Made by a program: the position numbers and the translations under genes. Positions 35,400 through 43,889 of a stretch of 64,000 bases of DNA are shown one piece after another (the stretch's first letter is position 1; the number at the start of each line of letters is the position of its first letter). The notes beneath the pieces were generated by a model. The model worked only from the letters and a program-made list of their open reading frames with translations, did not search any database and had not been told where the DNA came from. Source of the DNA: a halophilic archaeon SHRA6 (GTDB lineage: Archaea; Halobacteriota; Halobacteria; Halobacteriales; Haloferacaceae); the NCBI GenBank assembly GCA_005239175.1, contig ML241294.1:817275-881274 (forward strand), in the 5' to 3' direction.

Positions 35400-36548
35400 T
35401 CAACGCGGTGCTGACGATAGCGGCCCGTCGCGATCGGCGACCCCGCGGTATCGCTGTCCGTGGACATCCGCCGCCGAAAGTGCTGTTTTGATTCGATCGG
35501 AGAGCCACCCCGACGCGGTCGGTTCCGCTGGCGTGACCGCGGATCGACGGTGGACCGCGGGCAGATACCGGTCATACACCGGCAAGCGTTCGTACAGCGG
35601 CACACCGGCCGTCTCCGCGAGCGATCGAAGCTCAGAAAGCGCCGGCCACGCGTACGCGGGATTGATGTAGTCGTCCGTCACCGGCGAGACGCCGCCGAGG
35701 TCGTCAACCCCACAGTCCAGAAGCTGCTCGGTCGGCGAAAGGTTCGGCGGGACCTGCACCGAGACCGAGTCGGGCAGTGCCGCCCGCGCCATCGCAACAA
35801 CGCGGCGCATGGTCTCGACAGATGGCCGATCGAAGTCTGACCTGTCGTTTGGCACTACGTTCTGGACGATCACTTCCTGGATATGGTCGTAGCGCTCGGC
35901 CAGCGCGGCGATCGCGAGCAGGCTCTCAGCACGATCGCGCCAGGACTCCCCGATCCCGACGAGGATGCCGGTGGTGAACGGCATGCCAGCCTCCCCGGCG
36001 GCCTCGATCGTCCGGAGCCGCTGGGCAGGCTCTTTGCGGCGGGTGCCCGAGTGTGCGTCCACGTCGGCGGTCGTCTCCAGCATGACACCCATCGAGGCGT
36101 TGACCTCCTTCAGCCGGCGGAATTCGGATTCAGTCACGTCACCGGGGTTTGAGTGTGGGAGTAATCCCTCCTCAAGTGCGATCTCGCAGGCCCGATAGAG
36201 GTAGTCGATGATCGACTCGTGACCAAGTTCCGACAGTTGAGCGTGAATGTCGGTGTACCGATCGTCGGGTTTGTCTCCAAACGTAAACAGCGCCTCCGTG
36301 CAGCCGGCATCCGCGCCGAGCCGAACGGTTTCTCTGATCTCCTCGGGGGATAACAGCGTCGCCTCGCCGGGAACGTCGTAGAACGTGCAGTACGTACAGG
36401 TGTATCGACACGCCGTCGTCAACGGCAAGAAGACATTCCGTGCGAACGTCAACGCAGGGGCAGCCGCGACATCCGCGGGACGGACTGTGAGGAGCCGATC
36501 GACGGCTGGCTCAGGAATCTCGACCCCCACGCTCTCGAACGACACCAT
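35400..36548 (-). CDS. cofG: CofG, 7,8-didemethyl-8-hydroxy-5-deazariboflavin synthase
   Basis: This 382-residue radical-SAM enzyme starts at MVSFESVGVEIPEPAV (36548). The cluster motif is TACRYTCTYCTF (C47, C51, C54). CofG closes the deazaflavin ring after CofH. LGGVSPVTDDYINPAYAWP is a conserved CofG segment. It lies 66 bases downstream of cofC on the same strand, so cofC-cofG is probably one transcript. Confidence 0.93.
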   Translation of the reverse strand: MVSFESVGVEIPEPAVDRLLTVRPADVAAAPALTFARNVFLPLTTACRYTCTYCTFYDVPGEATLLSPEEIRETVRLGADAGCTEALFTFGDKPDDRYTDIHAQLSELGHESIIDYLYRACEIALEEGLLPHSNPGDVTESEFRRLKEVNASMGVMLETTADVDAHSGTRRKEPAQRLRTIEAAGEAGMPFTTGILVGIGESWRDRAESLLAIAALAERYDHIQEVIVQNVVPNDRSDFDRPSVETMRRVVAMARAALPDSVSVQVPPNLSPTEQLLDCGVDDLGGVSPVTDDYINPAYAWPALSELRSLAETAGVPLYERLPVYDRYLPAVHRRSAVTPAEPTASGWLSDRIKTALSAADVHGQRYRGVADRDGPLSSAPR

Positions 36549-36614
36549 ACAGTTGGCTTGCGAGCGGAGCGTAAAAAACGTCGGAATCGCCGCGAAATCG
36601 ACCACAGTCGCCGG

Positions 36615-37232
36615 CTACTCGAGTTTGCGATCGGCCGAAACCCGCCCTGAAGAGACAGCGATCGAAAAGTCTCGATCCTGGAGCCAGCGCGCCGCACGGC
36701 CGTCCGTGTGGAGTAACACCTCGCGGAGGTCTGCGGGCTCGTCAATGTCAGTCGCCAATCGTCGCGAATCACACTCGGTGACTGATAAGCCAAGCCGATC
36801 GGCGATCTCACGGTGTTTTCGACAGGATGCGCCGTGATAGTCAACGTGGAACGCCGGGGTGCGGATCACGAGCGCGTTCGTCCCGCCACCGAGTCCTGGT
36901 GCGATGACGAGGTCGCCCTCGGCGTCGAAGAGCCGAGATACCGTGTGGGAGGTTACTAACGGAAGGTCAGCCATCACGATCGCGACCGGCCGATCGACCG
37001 TCGAGAGTGCGTCGTTCAGCGCGGTCGATAGCGGCCGGGTGTCGACGGTCGTGGGGGTGGGAACGTCAACCTCGGCTGTTGTGATCACATGAGCGTCGTG
37101 GCCGGCTCGATCGATCGCCGCGAGCACGTCCGAGAGCATCGCGTCGGCGAACGCTCGGCGCTCCTGTGCGGAAAGCACCGGTGCGAGCCGAGTCTTCGGA
37201 TCGCTCGCGTCGAACGGAACGATGACTCTCAT
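36615..37232 (-). CDS. cofC: CofC, 2-phospho-L-lactate (or enolpyruvyl) guanylyltransferase
   Basis: This 205-residue nucleotidyltransferase starts MRVIVPFDASDPKTRLAPVLSAQERRAFADAM. Family segments VAIVMADLPLVT and VIAPGLGGGTNALVIR are clear. CofC activates the side-chain precursor that is joined to Fo to make F420. It is upstream of cofG in the same direction. An in-frame extension upstream to 37493 lies inside cetZ and is rejected. Confidence 0.92.
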   Translation of the reverse strand: MRVIVPFDASDPKTRLAPVLSAQERRAFADAMLSDVLAAIDRAGHDAHVITTAEVDVPTPTTVDTRPLSTALNDALSTVDRPVAIVMADLPLVTSHTVSRLFDAEGDLVIAPGLGGGTNALVIRTPAFHVDYHGASCRKHREIADRLGLSVTECDSRRLATDIDEPADLREVLLHTDGRAARWLQDRDFSIAVSSGRVSADRKLE

Positions 37233-37293
37233 CGGATGAGGTACGTCGTCAAGGGGAAAAACCGATCCGATCGCTAGTCGCAGCGATCGGGAC

Positions 37294-38472
37294 TTAGAAC
37301 AGCGATTCCAGCTCGTCTTCGCTGTCGTTGACGAGGCTGTCGAGGTTTTCGTCGCTTTCGGCGCGAATCTCTTCGAGGTTATCCTGTGCCTCGATCGCGA
37401 CCTGTTGGAGTTCCTTGATCCGTGGAACGTTCGTGACGCCCGAAAGCAGGATGACGCTCGCGACAAAGCCGCGTCCTTTGAGCGGGTAGTCACCGCCGCG
37501 GACCTCCATGCTGCCGGTCTGCTCTTCGATCCACTTGCGACCGCGCTCGATCCCTTTCCGGTTGAGGTACTCGGAGGGACCAGCCATCACGAGCAGTGCC
37601 CGCTCGGCCCCGTCGATCTCACACGGAAGCGTGAGCCGCCCGAGTGCGGCCTTGCGAACGAGGCTAGTGATGCGGTTTGTGGTGTGAGCAGTGTCGAGGT
37701 CGTCTGCAGTATTGTCGCCGCGGAGTCGCGAGAGGAGTCCGCCGGTCGATCGCTCTTCGACTTCCTCTTCGGCGTAGCCAACTGTCGAGACGCCGCCGCC
37801 CGAGAGCGTGTTGATGATCTCCGAGGAGTCGACAACGCTCTCTGCAACCTCCTGATCTGCGCGGACCTCGCCAGCGCCAAAGAGGATGCCAAATCGCTTG
37901 ACGATCTCTTCGTTGATCTCGTCGTATCCACCCTGGACCGACTCGCCGGTCTTCCGCCAGGCATCGTTGTCAAAGACGAGCAGGTTGTCGACCTCGCGGA
38001 CGAACGTCTGGAACGATCGCGCCGCGTTCAGCGTGTAGATTCCCCCCTCATCGCTGCCGGGCAGCACACCGAGGCCGTACACTGGTTCGGTGTAGATCCG
38101 CTGCAGGTGCTTTGCGAGCACCGGTGCGCCGCCGGAACCGGTACCGCCGCCGAGCCCTGCAACGACGAGGAACGCGTCGACCTCGTGGACCGGAATGCCG
38201 TCGATCGCACCCTGAACCTCGTCGATGTCCTCTTCGGCGACCTCTGCGCCAAGTTCGTTGTCCGCGCCGACGCCGTGACCCTTGACGCGCGATTGGCCGA
38301 TGAGCACGCGCTGGTCTTTTGGAATGTTTTTGATTCCCATCAGGTCGGCCTTCGCGGAGTTGACCGCGACCGCCGCACGGACGATCTCCGATCCCGTCCG
38401 CTTGTCGTACTCGACGAACTTGTCGACAATCTTGCCGCCTGCCTGGCCGAACCCGATCATTGCCAGTTTCAT
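37294..38472 (-). CDS. cetZ: CetZ family tubulin-like protein
   Basis: This 392-residue protein starts MKLAMIGFGQAGGKIVDKFVEYDKRTGSEIV, the CetZ form of the tubulin/FtsZ GTPase. The tubulin signature LGGGTGSGGAP is present, and the N-terminus is that of CetZ1-type proteins, which shape haloarchaeal cells and support motility. The C-terminus is acidic (SEDELESLF). It lies just upstream of cofC on the same strand but belongs to a different pathway. Confidence 0.93.
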   Translation of the reverse strand: MKLAMIGFGQAGGKIVDKFVEYDKRTGSEIVRAAVAVNSAKADLMGIKNIPKDQRVLIGQSRVKGHGVGADNELGAEVAEEDIDEVQGAIDGIPVHEVDAFLVVAGLGGGTGSGGAPVLAKHLQRIYTEPVYGLGVLPGSDEGGIYTLNAARSFQTFVREVDNLLVFDNDAWRKTGESVQGGYDEINEEIVKRFGILFGAGEVRADQEVAESVVDSSEIINTLSGGGVSTVGYAEEEVEERSTGGLLSRLRGDNTADDLDTAHTTNRITSLVRKAALGRLTLPCEIDGAERALLVMAGPSEYLNRKGIERGRKWIEEQTGSMEVRGGDYPLKGRGFVASVILLSGVTNVPRIKELQQVAIEAQDNLEEIRAESDENLDSLVNDSEDELESLF

Positions 38473-38656
38473 GTGTACCGTCCCCTTGTCATTAAAAAGA
38501 AGACAGTGCAAAAACGGGTATAAACCTTGTGATCACCGTATCGCCCCTGATAACCGGACACTTAAACGGTCGCCAAAACGGGGTCGCAATCACGTGATTT
38601 GCGTGGTCGGCACAGAATACGTTGCCGAGTGGTGAGCGCCCAGTGCTGGGCGTCGA

Positions 38657-39556
38657 TCACCCCTGTAGATAGGCAGAAAACCGCGTTAGTTTCCCTTGAT
38701 CGATGTCGAACGCGCTGACGTCGTTGTCGGCAGTCGTGTTGTCGAAGCGTAACGATCGGTACTGGTCTTTGCCCATTGGGAACCCAGGGACTGCGCCGAG
38801 TACCGAGAGCCCGATTCCGGCCATCGCCATCGGGAGCGGGACGATCGAGATCGATTTGCCTTCGGCCTCGTAGACGAGTTCGGTGATCTCTCGCAGCGTC
38901 AGCGTCTCAGGCCCGCCGATCTCGTAGATCTGGCCGACGTGTTCGTCTTCTTCGACTGCGTCCGCGAGCATGGGGACGAGGTCGCCAACCCAGATCGGCT
39001 GGAATCGGGTCTTACCGCCGCCAGGGAGGGGATACACCGGTAGACCCGGCGCGAACATCTTTTTCAGGCGTTTGGTGAAGTAGACGAACTCACCGCCCTC
39101 GCCGAAGACGACCGACGGCCGGAAGATGACCCAATTGAGGTCGCTGTCGGTGACGTGGCCTTCTGCACGACCCTTCGCACGGATGTAGGCGGTCTCGCCG
39201 TTGGGATCTGCGCCCAGCGCGCTCAGCTGGATGAACTGTGAGACATCGCCAGCTTCGGCCGCTTTGACGAGGTTTTCGGTGCCGTGGCGGTGGACCTCGT
39301 CGTGCATCTCGTTGCCACCCTCGGGTTCGAAAAGCGGTGACAACGCGACGAGATTGACAACGGCGTCGTGGCCCGAAACGGCTGACTCGATCGAATCGTA
39401 CGCGGAGACATCGCCGGTCGCCGTGGAGACGCCGTCGGGGAGGTCATCCTCGCCGGGCGATCGCGACAGGACAGTCACGTCGTGGCCACGATCGAGCAGT
39501 TCGCGGCTGAGGTGTGTGCCAATGAATCCGCTGCCGCCAGCAACTATGATCTTCAT
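38657..39556 (-). CDS. NAD-dependent epimerase/dehydratase-like protein (NDUFA9 type)
   Basis: This 299-residue Rossmann protein starts with [27 protein letters not shown] (GxxGxxG). The catalytic Tyr-x-x-x-Lys form is weakly conserved ([13 protein letters not shown]), matching the atypical SDR group that includes complex I NDUFA9-like proteins. [18 protein letters not shown] segment follows. The substrate is unknown. Confidence 0.82.
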   Translation of the reverse strand: MKIIVAGGSGFIGTHLSRELLDRGHDVTVLSRSPGEDDLPDGVSTATGDVSAYDSIESAVSGHDAVVNLVALSPLFEPEGGNEMHDEVHRHGTENLVKAAEAGDVSQFIQLSALGADPNGETAYIRAKGRAEGHVTDSDLNWVIFRPSVVFGEGGEFVYFTKRLKKMFAPGLPVYPLPGGGKTRFQPIWVGDLVPMLADAVEEDEHVGQIYEIGGPETLTLREITELVYEAEGKSISIVPLPMAMAGIGLSVLGAVPGFPMGKDQYRSLRFDNTTADNDVSAFDIDQGKLTRFSAYLQG

Positions 39557-39718
39557 ACCGCTTATTCGAGGGGTAGAAACCTAAAAGTACCGTACGCGAC
39601 GGTGGGTGCGACGCAAACACCGCCAGAGAGTGCCGTGATCGAAGCGGCTCTCAGAGCGCGTGGGAGCCTCGCCGGACCGATCGCAGGGTTCTTTGAGAGC
39701 GGGCGGCTCACCTCGTCC

Positions 39719-40309
39719 ATGCTCATCACGCTCGAGGGCCTCGACGGGAGCGGCAAGACGACCGTCTGGGAGGCGCTACATGCCACGTATCCCGAGGCGG
39801 TCTTTACCCGCGAGCCGACTGATTCGTGGTACGGCGAGGCCGTTCAGCGGTCGATCGACGACGACGGGGCAGATCCACTCGCAGGCCTGTTTTTGTTCAC
39901 CGCCGATCACGCCGATCACCTCTCGCGGGTAATTCGACCAGCGCTTGCAGACGACGAACTCGTGATCTCCGATCGATATTCGGATTCACGATATGCCTAT
40001 CAGGGCGCGGCGCTCACAGAGACTGACCTCGCCCGCCCGATGGAGTATATCAAAGGAGTGCACCAGGCATTTAGTCGGACGCCCGATCTGACGCTGTATC
40101 TCGACATCGATCCCGAACTTGCTGCGGCTCGCAGCGGCTCGACAAACAAATACGAGCAGGTGTCACATCTCACGGCGGTGCAGGAAAACTACGAACGATT
40201 GATCAGCGCCGAACCAGGACGGTTCGTCCGAATCGACGCCACCAACCCCCCCGAGACGGTGATCGACCACGCCGAGGCGTCGATCGAGCGGTTCCGCGCA
40301 GAACAGTAA
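39719..40309 (+). CDS. tmk: thymidylate kinase
   Basis: This 196-residue kinase starts [34 protein letters not shown]. The P-loop GLDGSGKTT, an [16 protein letters not shown](Y/H)-type motif, and [17 protein letters not shown] are diagnostic. It phosphorylates dTMP to dTDP. The 3' end (RAEQ and stop) forms the first unit of the downstream tandem-repeat array. Confidence 0.9.
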   Translation: MLITLEGLDGSGKTTVWEALHATYPEAVFTREPTDSWYGEAVQRSIDDDGADPLAGLFLFTADHADHLSRVIRPALADDELVISDRYSDSRYAYQGAALTETDLARPMEYIKGVHQAFSRTPDLTLYLDIDPELAAARSGSTNKYEQVSHLTAVQENYERLISAEPGRFVRIDATNPPETVIDHAEASIERFRAEQ

Positions 40310-40436
40310 CACGCAGCTATCGATTACCACTACCGCACAGAACAATAACACGCAGCTATCGATCCTAAACACGCAGCGATCGATTACCACTACCGCGCAG
40401 CGATCGTCACACTACCGCGCAGCGATCGTCACACTA
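40294..40436. repeat. tandem repeats bridging two convergent gene 3' ends
   Basis: Five degenerate units begin at 40294, 40333, 40369, 40393 and 40415. Units 1 and 2 share CCGC(G/A)CAGAACA(G/A)TAACACGC, while units 4 and 5 are identical over 22 bases. The tmk stop sits in unit 1 and the stop of the convergent membrane gene (40434-40436) in unit 5. There are no spacers. Confidence 0.82.
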
Positions 40437-40751
40437 CCGCGGTTCCGGGAGATCGACGTTTTCGGGCGCTGGGATGTACAACACGTCGATCGTGAATCCG
40501 ATCGCGAGCGGGAGGCCGATCATCACACCCAGCGCGACCGTCGAACTCCCGAGGTTGATTCCGATTCCGAGGACGCCGGTGAAAACCAGCGTCGAGATGA
40601 AGAGAACGACTGGGATGAAAAACGCGGTGAAAAACAGCCAGCCGCCGGTGGTCTCGAGTCGAATGCGGAAGAATCGGGTCATGACCGCCGAAAGGAACGT
40701 GTGGACGACTAACACGAAGACGAAGAGCACGACACCGATCACGGAAGCCAT
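40434..40751 (-). CDS. small three- to four-helix membrane protein
   Basis: This 105-residue protein starts MASVIGVVLFVFVLVVHTFLSAVMTRFF and has strongly hydrophobic segments separated by a short Arg/Thr loop (RIRLETTGG). It ends in an acidic/Pro tail ENVDLPEPR. The family is not recognised with confidence. It is convergent with tmk across the repeat array. Confidence 0.7.
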   Translation of the reverse strand: MASVIGVVLFVFVLVVHTFLSAVMTRFFRIRLETTGGWLFFTAFFIPVVLFISTLVFTGVLGIGINLGSSTVALGVMIGLPLAIGFTIDVLYIPAPENVDLPEPR

Positions 40752-40846
40752 ACATTCTGTAGGGCGCGGGTGCTCTTGTTCGTGTCGACTTGTAGGGCTA
40801 TGGAGCGCGACGAATCACTTATTGTACCGGTGGCTGATGGTCGGGC

Positions 40847-41869
40847 ATGCACAGCGTCATTCGGGAGGGGGCCTTCGACACCGGGCCCTATAGCGAGGCG
40901 GCGGCGATCGAACTCTATCGGGATATGGTTCGGACCCGTCGGTTCGACGATCGCGCGCTCGCGCTGCAGCGCCGCGGCTGGATGAGCGGCTACCCGCCGT
41001 TTCGTGGCCAGGAAGCCGCACAGGTCGGGGCCGCCCACGCGATGAGCACGGACGATTGGTTGTTCCCGACGTATCGATCGAACGCGGTACAGATCGCCCG
41101 CGGCGTCCCGATGAGCGACATTCTGGCGTTCCGCCGAGGGAGACCGGAGTATACCTCCGAGCACGAAATTCCGATCTTTCCGCAGGCCGTCCCGATCGCG
41201 ACGCAGATTCCACACGCGACGGGGGCGGCGATGGCCAGCAACTACCGGGATAATGCGGAAGCAATGCTTGTCTGCTTCGGCGATGGAGCCACGAGCGAGG
41301 GAGATTTCCACGAAGGGCTCAACTTCGCGGGCGTCTTCGACGCGCCGGTCGTGTTCTTCTGTGAAAACAACGGCTGGGCGATTTCCCACCCGACCACGCG
41401 GCAGACGGCTGCGGCGTCGATCGCGGCGAAAGCCGACGCGTACGGGATTGACGCCATGCAGGTGGACGGCAACGATCCGCTCGCGGTTCGAGAGACCGTC
41501 GAGGCGGCGATCGCAGACGCAAAAGCCGGGACGCCGGTGCTGGTCGAGGCACTGACGTACAGACAGGGCGCACACACGACCGCCGACGATCCCTCTCGGT
41601 ATCGCGACGATGAGCCCGATCTGCCGGCGTGGCGGACCCGTGATCCGCTCGATCGGTACCGTGAGTACCTCCTCGAGGGCGGTGTGCTTTCGACGGCGAC
41701 GATCGACGAAATTAGCGAGGAAGCCGACGCGGAGCTCTCAGCAGCGGTCCAGACAGTCGAATCCTTGCCCGAGCCGGATCCCTCCGAACTGTTCACCCAT
41801 GCCTACGCGAGCCCGACGATGGCCGTCGATCGGAGCGAGCAGGAGTTTCGAACCGACCACAACGGATAG
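40847..41869 (+). CDS. thiamine-diphosphate-dependent dehydrogenase E1 component, alpha subunit
   Basis: This 340-residue protein has the pyruvate/branched-chain 2-oxoacid dehydrogenase E1-alpha layout. The TPP motif is CFGDGATSEGDFHEGLNFAGVFDAPVVFFCENN (GDG...NN), with the N-terminal Y-R-D-M-V-R-T-R-R-F-D-D-R entry helix and a late YRQGAHTTADDPSRYR loop. The alpha subunit needs a beta subunit plus E2 and E3, and none is next to it. The substrate may be pyruvate or a branched-chain 2-oxoacid. Confidence 0.9.
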   Translation: MHSVIREGAFDTGPYSEAAAIELYRDMVRTRRFDDRALALQRRGWMSGYPPFRGQEAAQVGAAHAMSTDDWLFPTYRSNAVQIARGVPMSDILAFRRGRPEYTSEHEIPIFPQAVPIATQIPHATGAAMASNYRDNAEAMLVCFGDGATSEGDFHEGLNFAGVFDAPVVFFCENNGWAISHPTTRQTAAASIAAKADAYGIDAMQVDGNDPLAVRETVEAAIADAKAGTPVLVEALTYRQGAHTTADDPSRYRDDEPDLPAWRTRDPLDRYREYLLEGGVLSTATIDEISEEADAELSAAVQTVESLPEPDPSELFTHAYASPTMAVDRSEQEFRTDHNG

Positions 41870-41900
41870 TCGCGATCAGGGTGGTTCCCAGCACCCCTGC

Positions 41901-42134
41901 TCACGCCTCAAGCGAGATGTACGTCTTTGTGTCGGCGACGCCGGCGAGCGACTGGATCTCGCTGGCGGCCGTTTGTAACACCTCGTGGACGTCCGTCGTT
42001 TCAACCTCCGCGATGATGTCGAACTCCCCGGCGACAACGTGTGCCTCCGCGACAAGATCGAGGCCGCGAATTCTATCGACGAGTTCGGTCGAGGAGCCCG
42101 TTTGGGTCTTGACAAAGATGTATGCATAAACCAT
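41901..42134 (-). CDS. stand-alone Lrp/AsnC ligand-binding (RAM) domain protein
   Basis: This 77-residue protein starts MVYAYIFVKTQTGSSTELVDRIRGLDLVAEAHVVAGEFDIIAEVE. It is the RAM effector-binding fold without the DNA-binding helix-turn-helix. Such proteins bind amino acids or other ligands and associate with other RAM proteins. It is adjacent to, and divergent from, the trkA at 42248, with a similar RAM gene on the other side of that trkA. Confidence 0.85.
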   Translation of the reverse strand: MVYAYIFVKTQTGSSTELVDRIRGLDLVAEAHVVAGEFDIIAEVETTDVHEVLQTAASEIQSLAGVADTKTYISLEA

Positions 42135-42247
42135 GCGACCTACTACCACACCATTCGAGAAAAGCGTTCTGACGGCTGTGCCGACAGGCGATCGCTTGGA
42201 TCACCACAGGGATACAGTTATTCCCTTGCGTGACAATAGCATACCAC

Positions 42248-42934
42248 ATGCGATTTATCGTTATTGGTGGCGGACGGGTCGGGCTCAGAACGGCCCGGGT
42301 GCTGACGGAGGAGGGACACGAGGTGACGATCGTCGAGCGAGACGCCACGAAAGCCACTCACGCGTCGTCAGCGGGCTTTCGGGTAATCGAAGGCGACGGC
42401 TCCCGCGAGGATATCCTCACCGAAGCCGGCGTTGATGAAGCTGACGCTGTTGGGGCGTTGACCGGCGATCTAAACGCCAACTTCGCGGCGTGTCTCATCG
42501 CAAAACACCATGGCTGTTGGACCGTGATGCGGATCGACGAGGACTACCGCGAAGAGATCTACCAGCAGTACGCGACCGAGGTCGACGAGATTGTCTATCC
42601 CGAGCGACTGGGCGCGATCGGGGCGAAAAACGCCCTGCTCGGCGGGTCGATCAGGGCGATCGCCGACGTGGCCCAGAACATTCAGATCCTCCTTGTCACC
42701 GTCACAGAAGAGTCACCCATGAAAGGATACTCTCTCAGCGAGGTCGCGCTGCCGTCGGATTCACGGGTCCTCGCGTTCGGCAAGGCCGGAGAACCACTCG
42801 GAATTCCGCTTCAGGACGATTCACTGGAGGCAGGCGATCGCGTCGCCGTCATCGCCGATTTCGACGTCTTAGACGAGGTTCGACAGCTGCTCGTCGGGAC
42901 CGCCAAACCTGCTGCAGCGGCCGGAGGTGCCTGA
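42248..42934 (+). CDS. trkA: TrkA-like potassium uptake regulator (RCK_N plus RCK_C)
   Basis: This 228-residue protein starts MRFIVIGGGRVGLRTARVLTEEGHEVTIVERDATKA, an NAD-binding Rossmann domain. A TrkA-C domain follows (KGYSLSEVALPSDSRVLAFGKAG and LEAGDRVAVIADF). TrkA gates TrkH-type K+ uptake in response to nucleotides. It is flanked by two RAM-domain genes. Confidence 0.9.
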   Translation: MRFIVIGGGRVGLRTARVLTEEGHEVTIVERDATKATHASSAGFRVIEGDGSREDILTEAGVDEADAVGALTGDLNANFAACLIAKHHGCWTVMRIDEDYREEIYQQYATEVDEIVYPERLGAIGAKNALLGGSIRAIADVAQNIQILLVTVTEESPMKGYSLSEVALPSDSRVLAFGKAGEPLGIPLQDDSLEAGDRVAVIADFDVLDEVRQLLVGTAKPAAAAGGA

Positions 42935-42935
42935 G

Positions 42936-43169
42936 ATGACAGTGACCGCGTACGTGTTAGTCAAATCGAATACCGGCGAGGCCGATCGCGTCAAAGAGTC
43001 GATCGAGGCGATCGACGGCGTCATCGATGCCCACATCGTCGCGGGCGACGTGGATTTCATCGTCAAACTGTCTGTCGAGTCGCCCGCACACGTCAAAGAC
43101 ATCGCTGCGAGCGGGATCTTGGGTATTGAGGGCGTCGAAGATACCCAAACCTACATTGCAATGGGATAA
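42936..43169 (+). CDS. stand-alone Lrp/AsnC ligand-binding (RAM) domain protein
   Basis: This 77-residue protein starts MTVTAYVLVKSNTGEADRVKESIEAIDGVIDAHIVAGDVDFIVKL, clearly a RAM domain related to the 41901 gene. The ATG follows the trkA stop by one base, so it is co-transcribed with trkA. A shared ligand sensor for K+ transport is an inference. Confidence 0.87.
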   Translation: MTVTAYVLVKSNTGEADRVKESIEAIDGVIDAHIVAGDVDFIVKLSVESPAHVKDIAASGILGIEGVEDTQTYIAMG

Positions 43170-43206
43170 CGATCGCGTCTATCTGGACGAAATAGCACCC
43201 ACTTGT

Positions 43207-43698
43207 TCACTCTGCGCCGGCGGCGCGTCGACCCCGAGAAATGAGCGCAGTCACTGGCTCGGTGTACTCGTATCCAGGGATGATACCCTGTACGTACGTC
43301 CCTTCAACGAAGTCGATGATCGCACCCGCATCGTCGACGCCACGGCGCTCGTTGATATCTGTAAACTCGACGGAGACAATCGCCTCGCGATCGGCGCGCT
43401 CAGTTTCGGGGGAGATATCGCGATCGACTTTTGTCACGCCGTAGAGATCTGCAACACGGAGTTCGAACGTCTCGTACCATCCCTCTTCGACGACATCAGC
43501 CACGTGATCTTCGGTGACCTCGTTCAACATCGGGACGGAGACAGTGACGTCGAAGCGGATCTGGCCATCATCGCCCGGGCGTGGGCGGACGCGTCCGTCG
43601 AAGACTGTGGTTGTTGATTCGTACGTGTCGTCGTCGCGTCGTTCGAACGAGTCGTGGTCGCGAAACGCTCGGTGGACGCGATCGGGGAGTTCACTCAT
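43207..43698 (-). CDS. hypothetical protein resembling haloarchaeal DUF5813
   Basis: From the ATG at 43698, 163 residues begin MSELPDRVHRAFRDHDSFERRDDDTYESTTTVFDGRV and continue with a beta-rich, acidic domain ending in RRAAGAE. I recall this as the haloarchaeal family DUF5813; this is unchecked. It is convergent with the RAM gene and is followed by the trkH region on the other strand. Confidence 0.65.
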   Translation of the reverse strand: MSELPDRVHRAFRDHDSFERRDDDTYESTTTVFDGRVRPRPGDDGQIRFDVTVSVPMLNEVTEDHVADVVEEGWYETFELRVADLYGVTKVDRDISPETERADREAIVSVEFTDINERRGVDDAGAIIDFVEGTYVQGIIPGYEYTEPVTALISRGRRAAGAE

Positions 43699-43889
43699 GT
43701 ACGCACACGTACGTTGTGGTCGGAGAAAAACGCCCCGTCCACACAACGAGACGCAAAAACCCAATGGCTATACGACATCGCTGTCGAACGTAGAGACATG
43801 AGGCGTCGATCGCAACGCTACTGTCGAAACGTGCACCCGTCGATTGACACGGTTGAGCTGAAACAGCGTCTGTCAACAGCATTGAACGT

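Noticed and set aside
37405-38523. A 372-residue open frame on the plus strand over cetZ
   Set aside because: It is a mirror of the CetZ gene on the other strand, with no recognisable domain.
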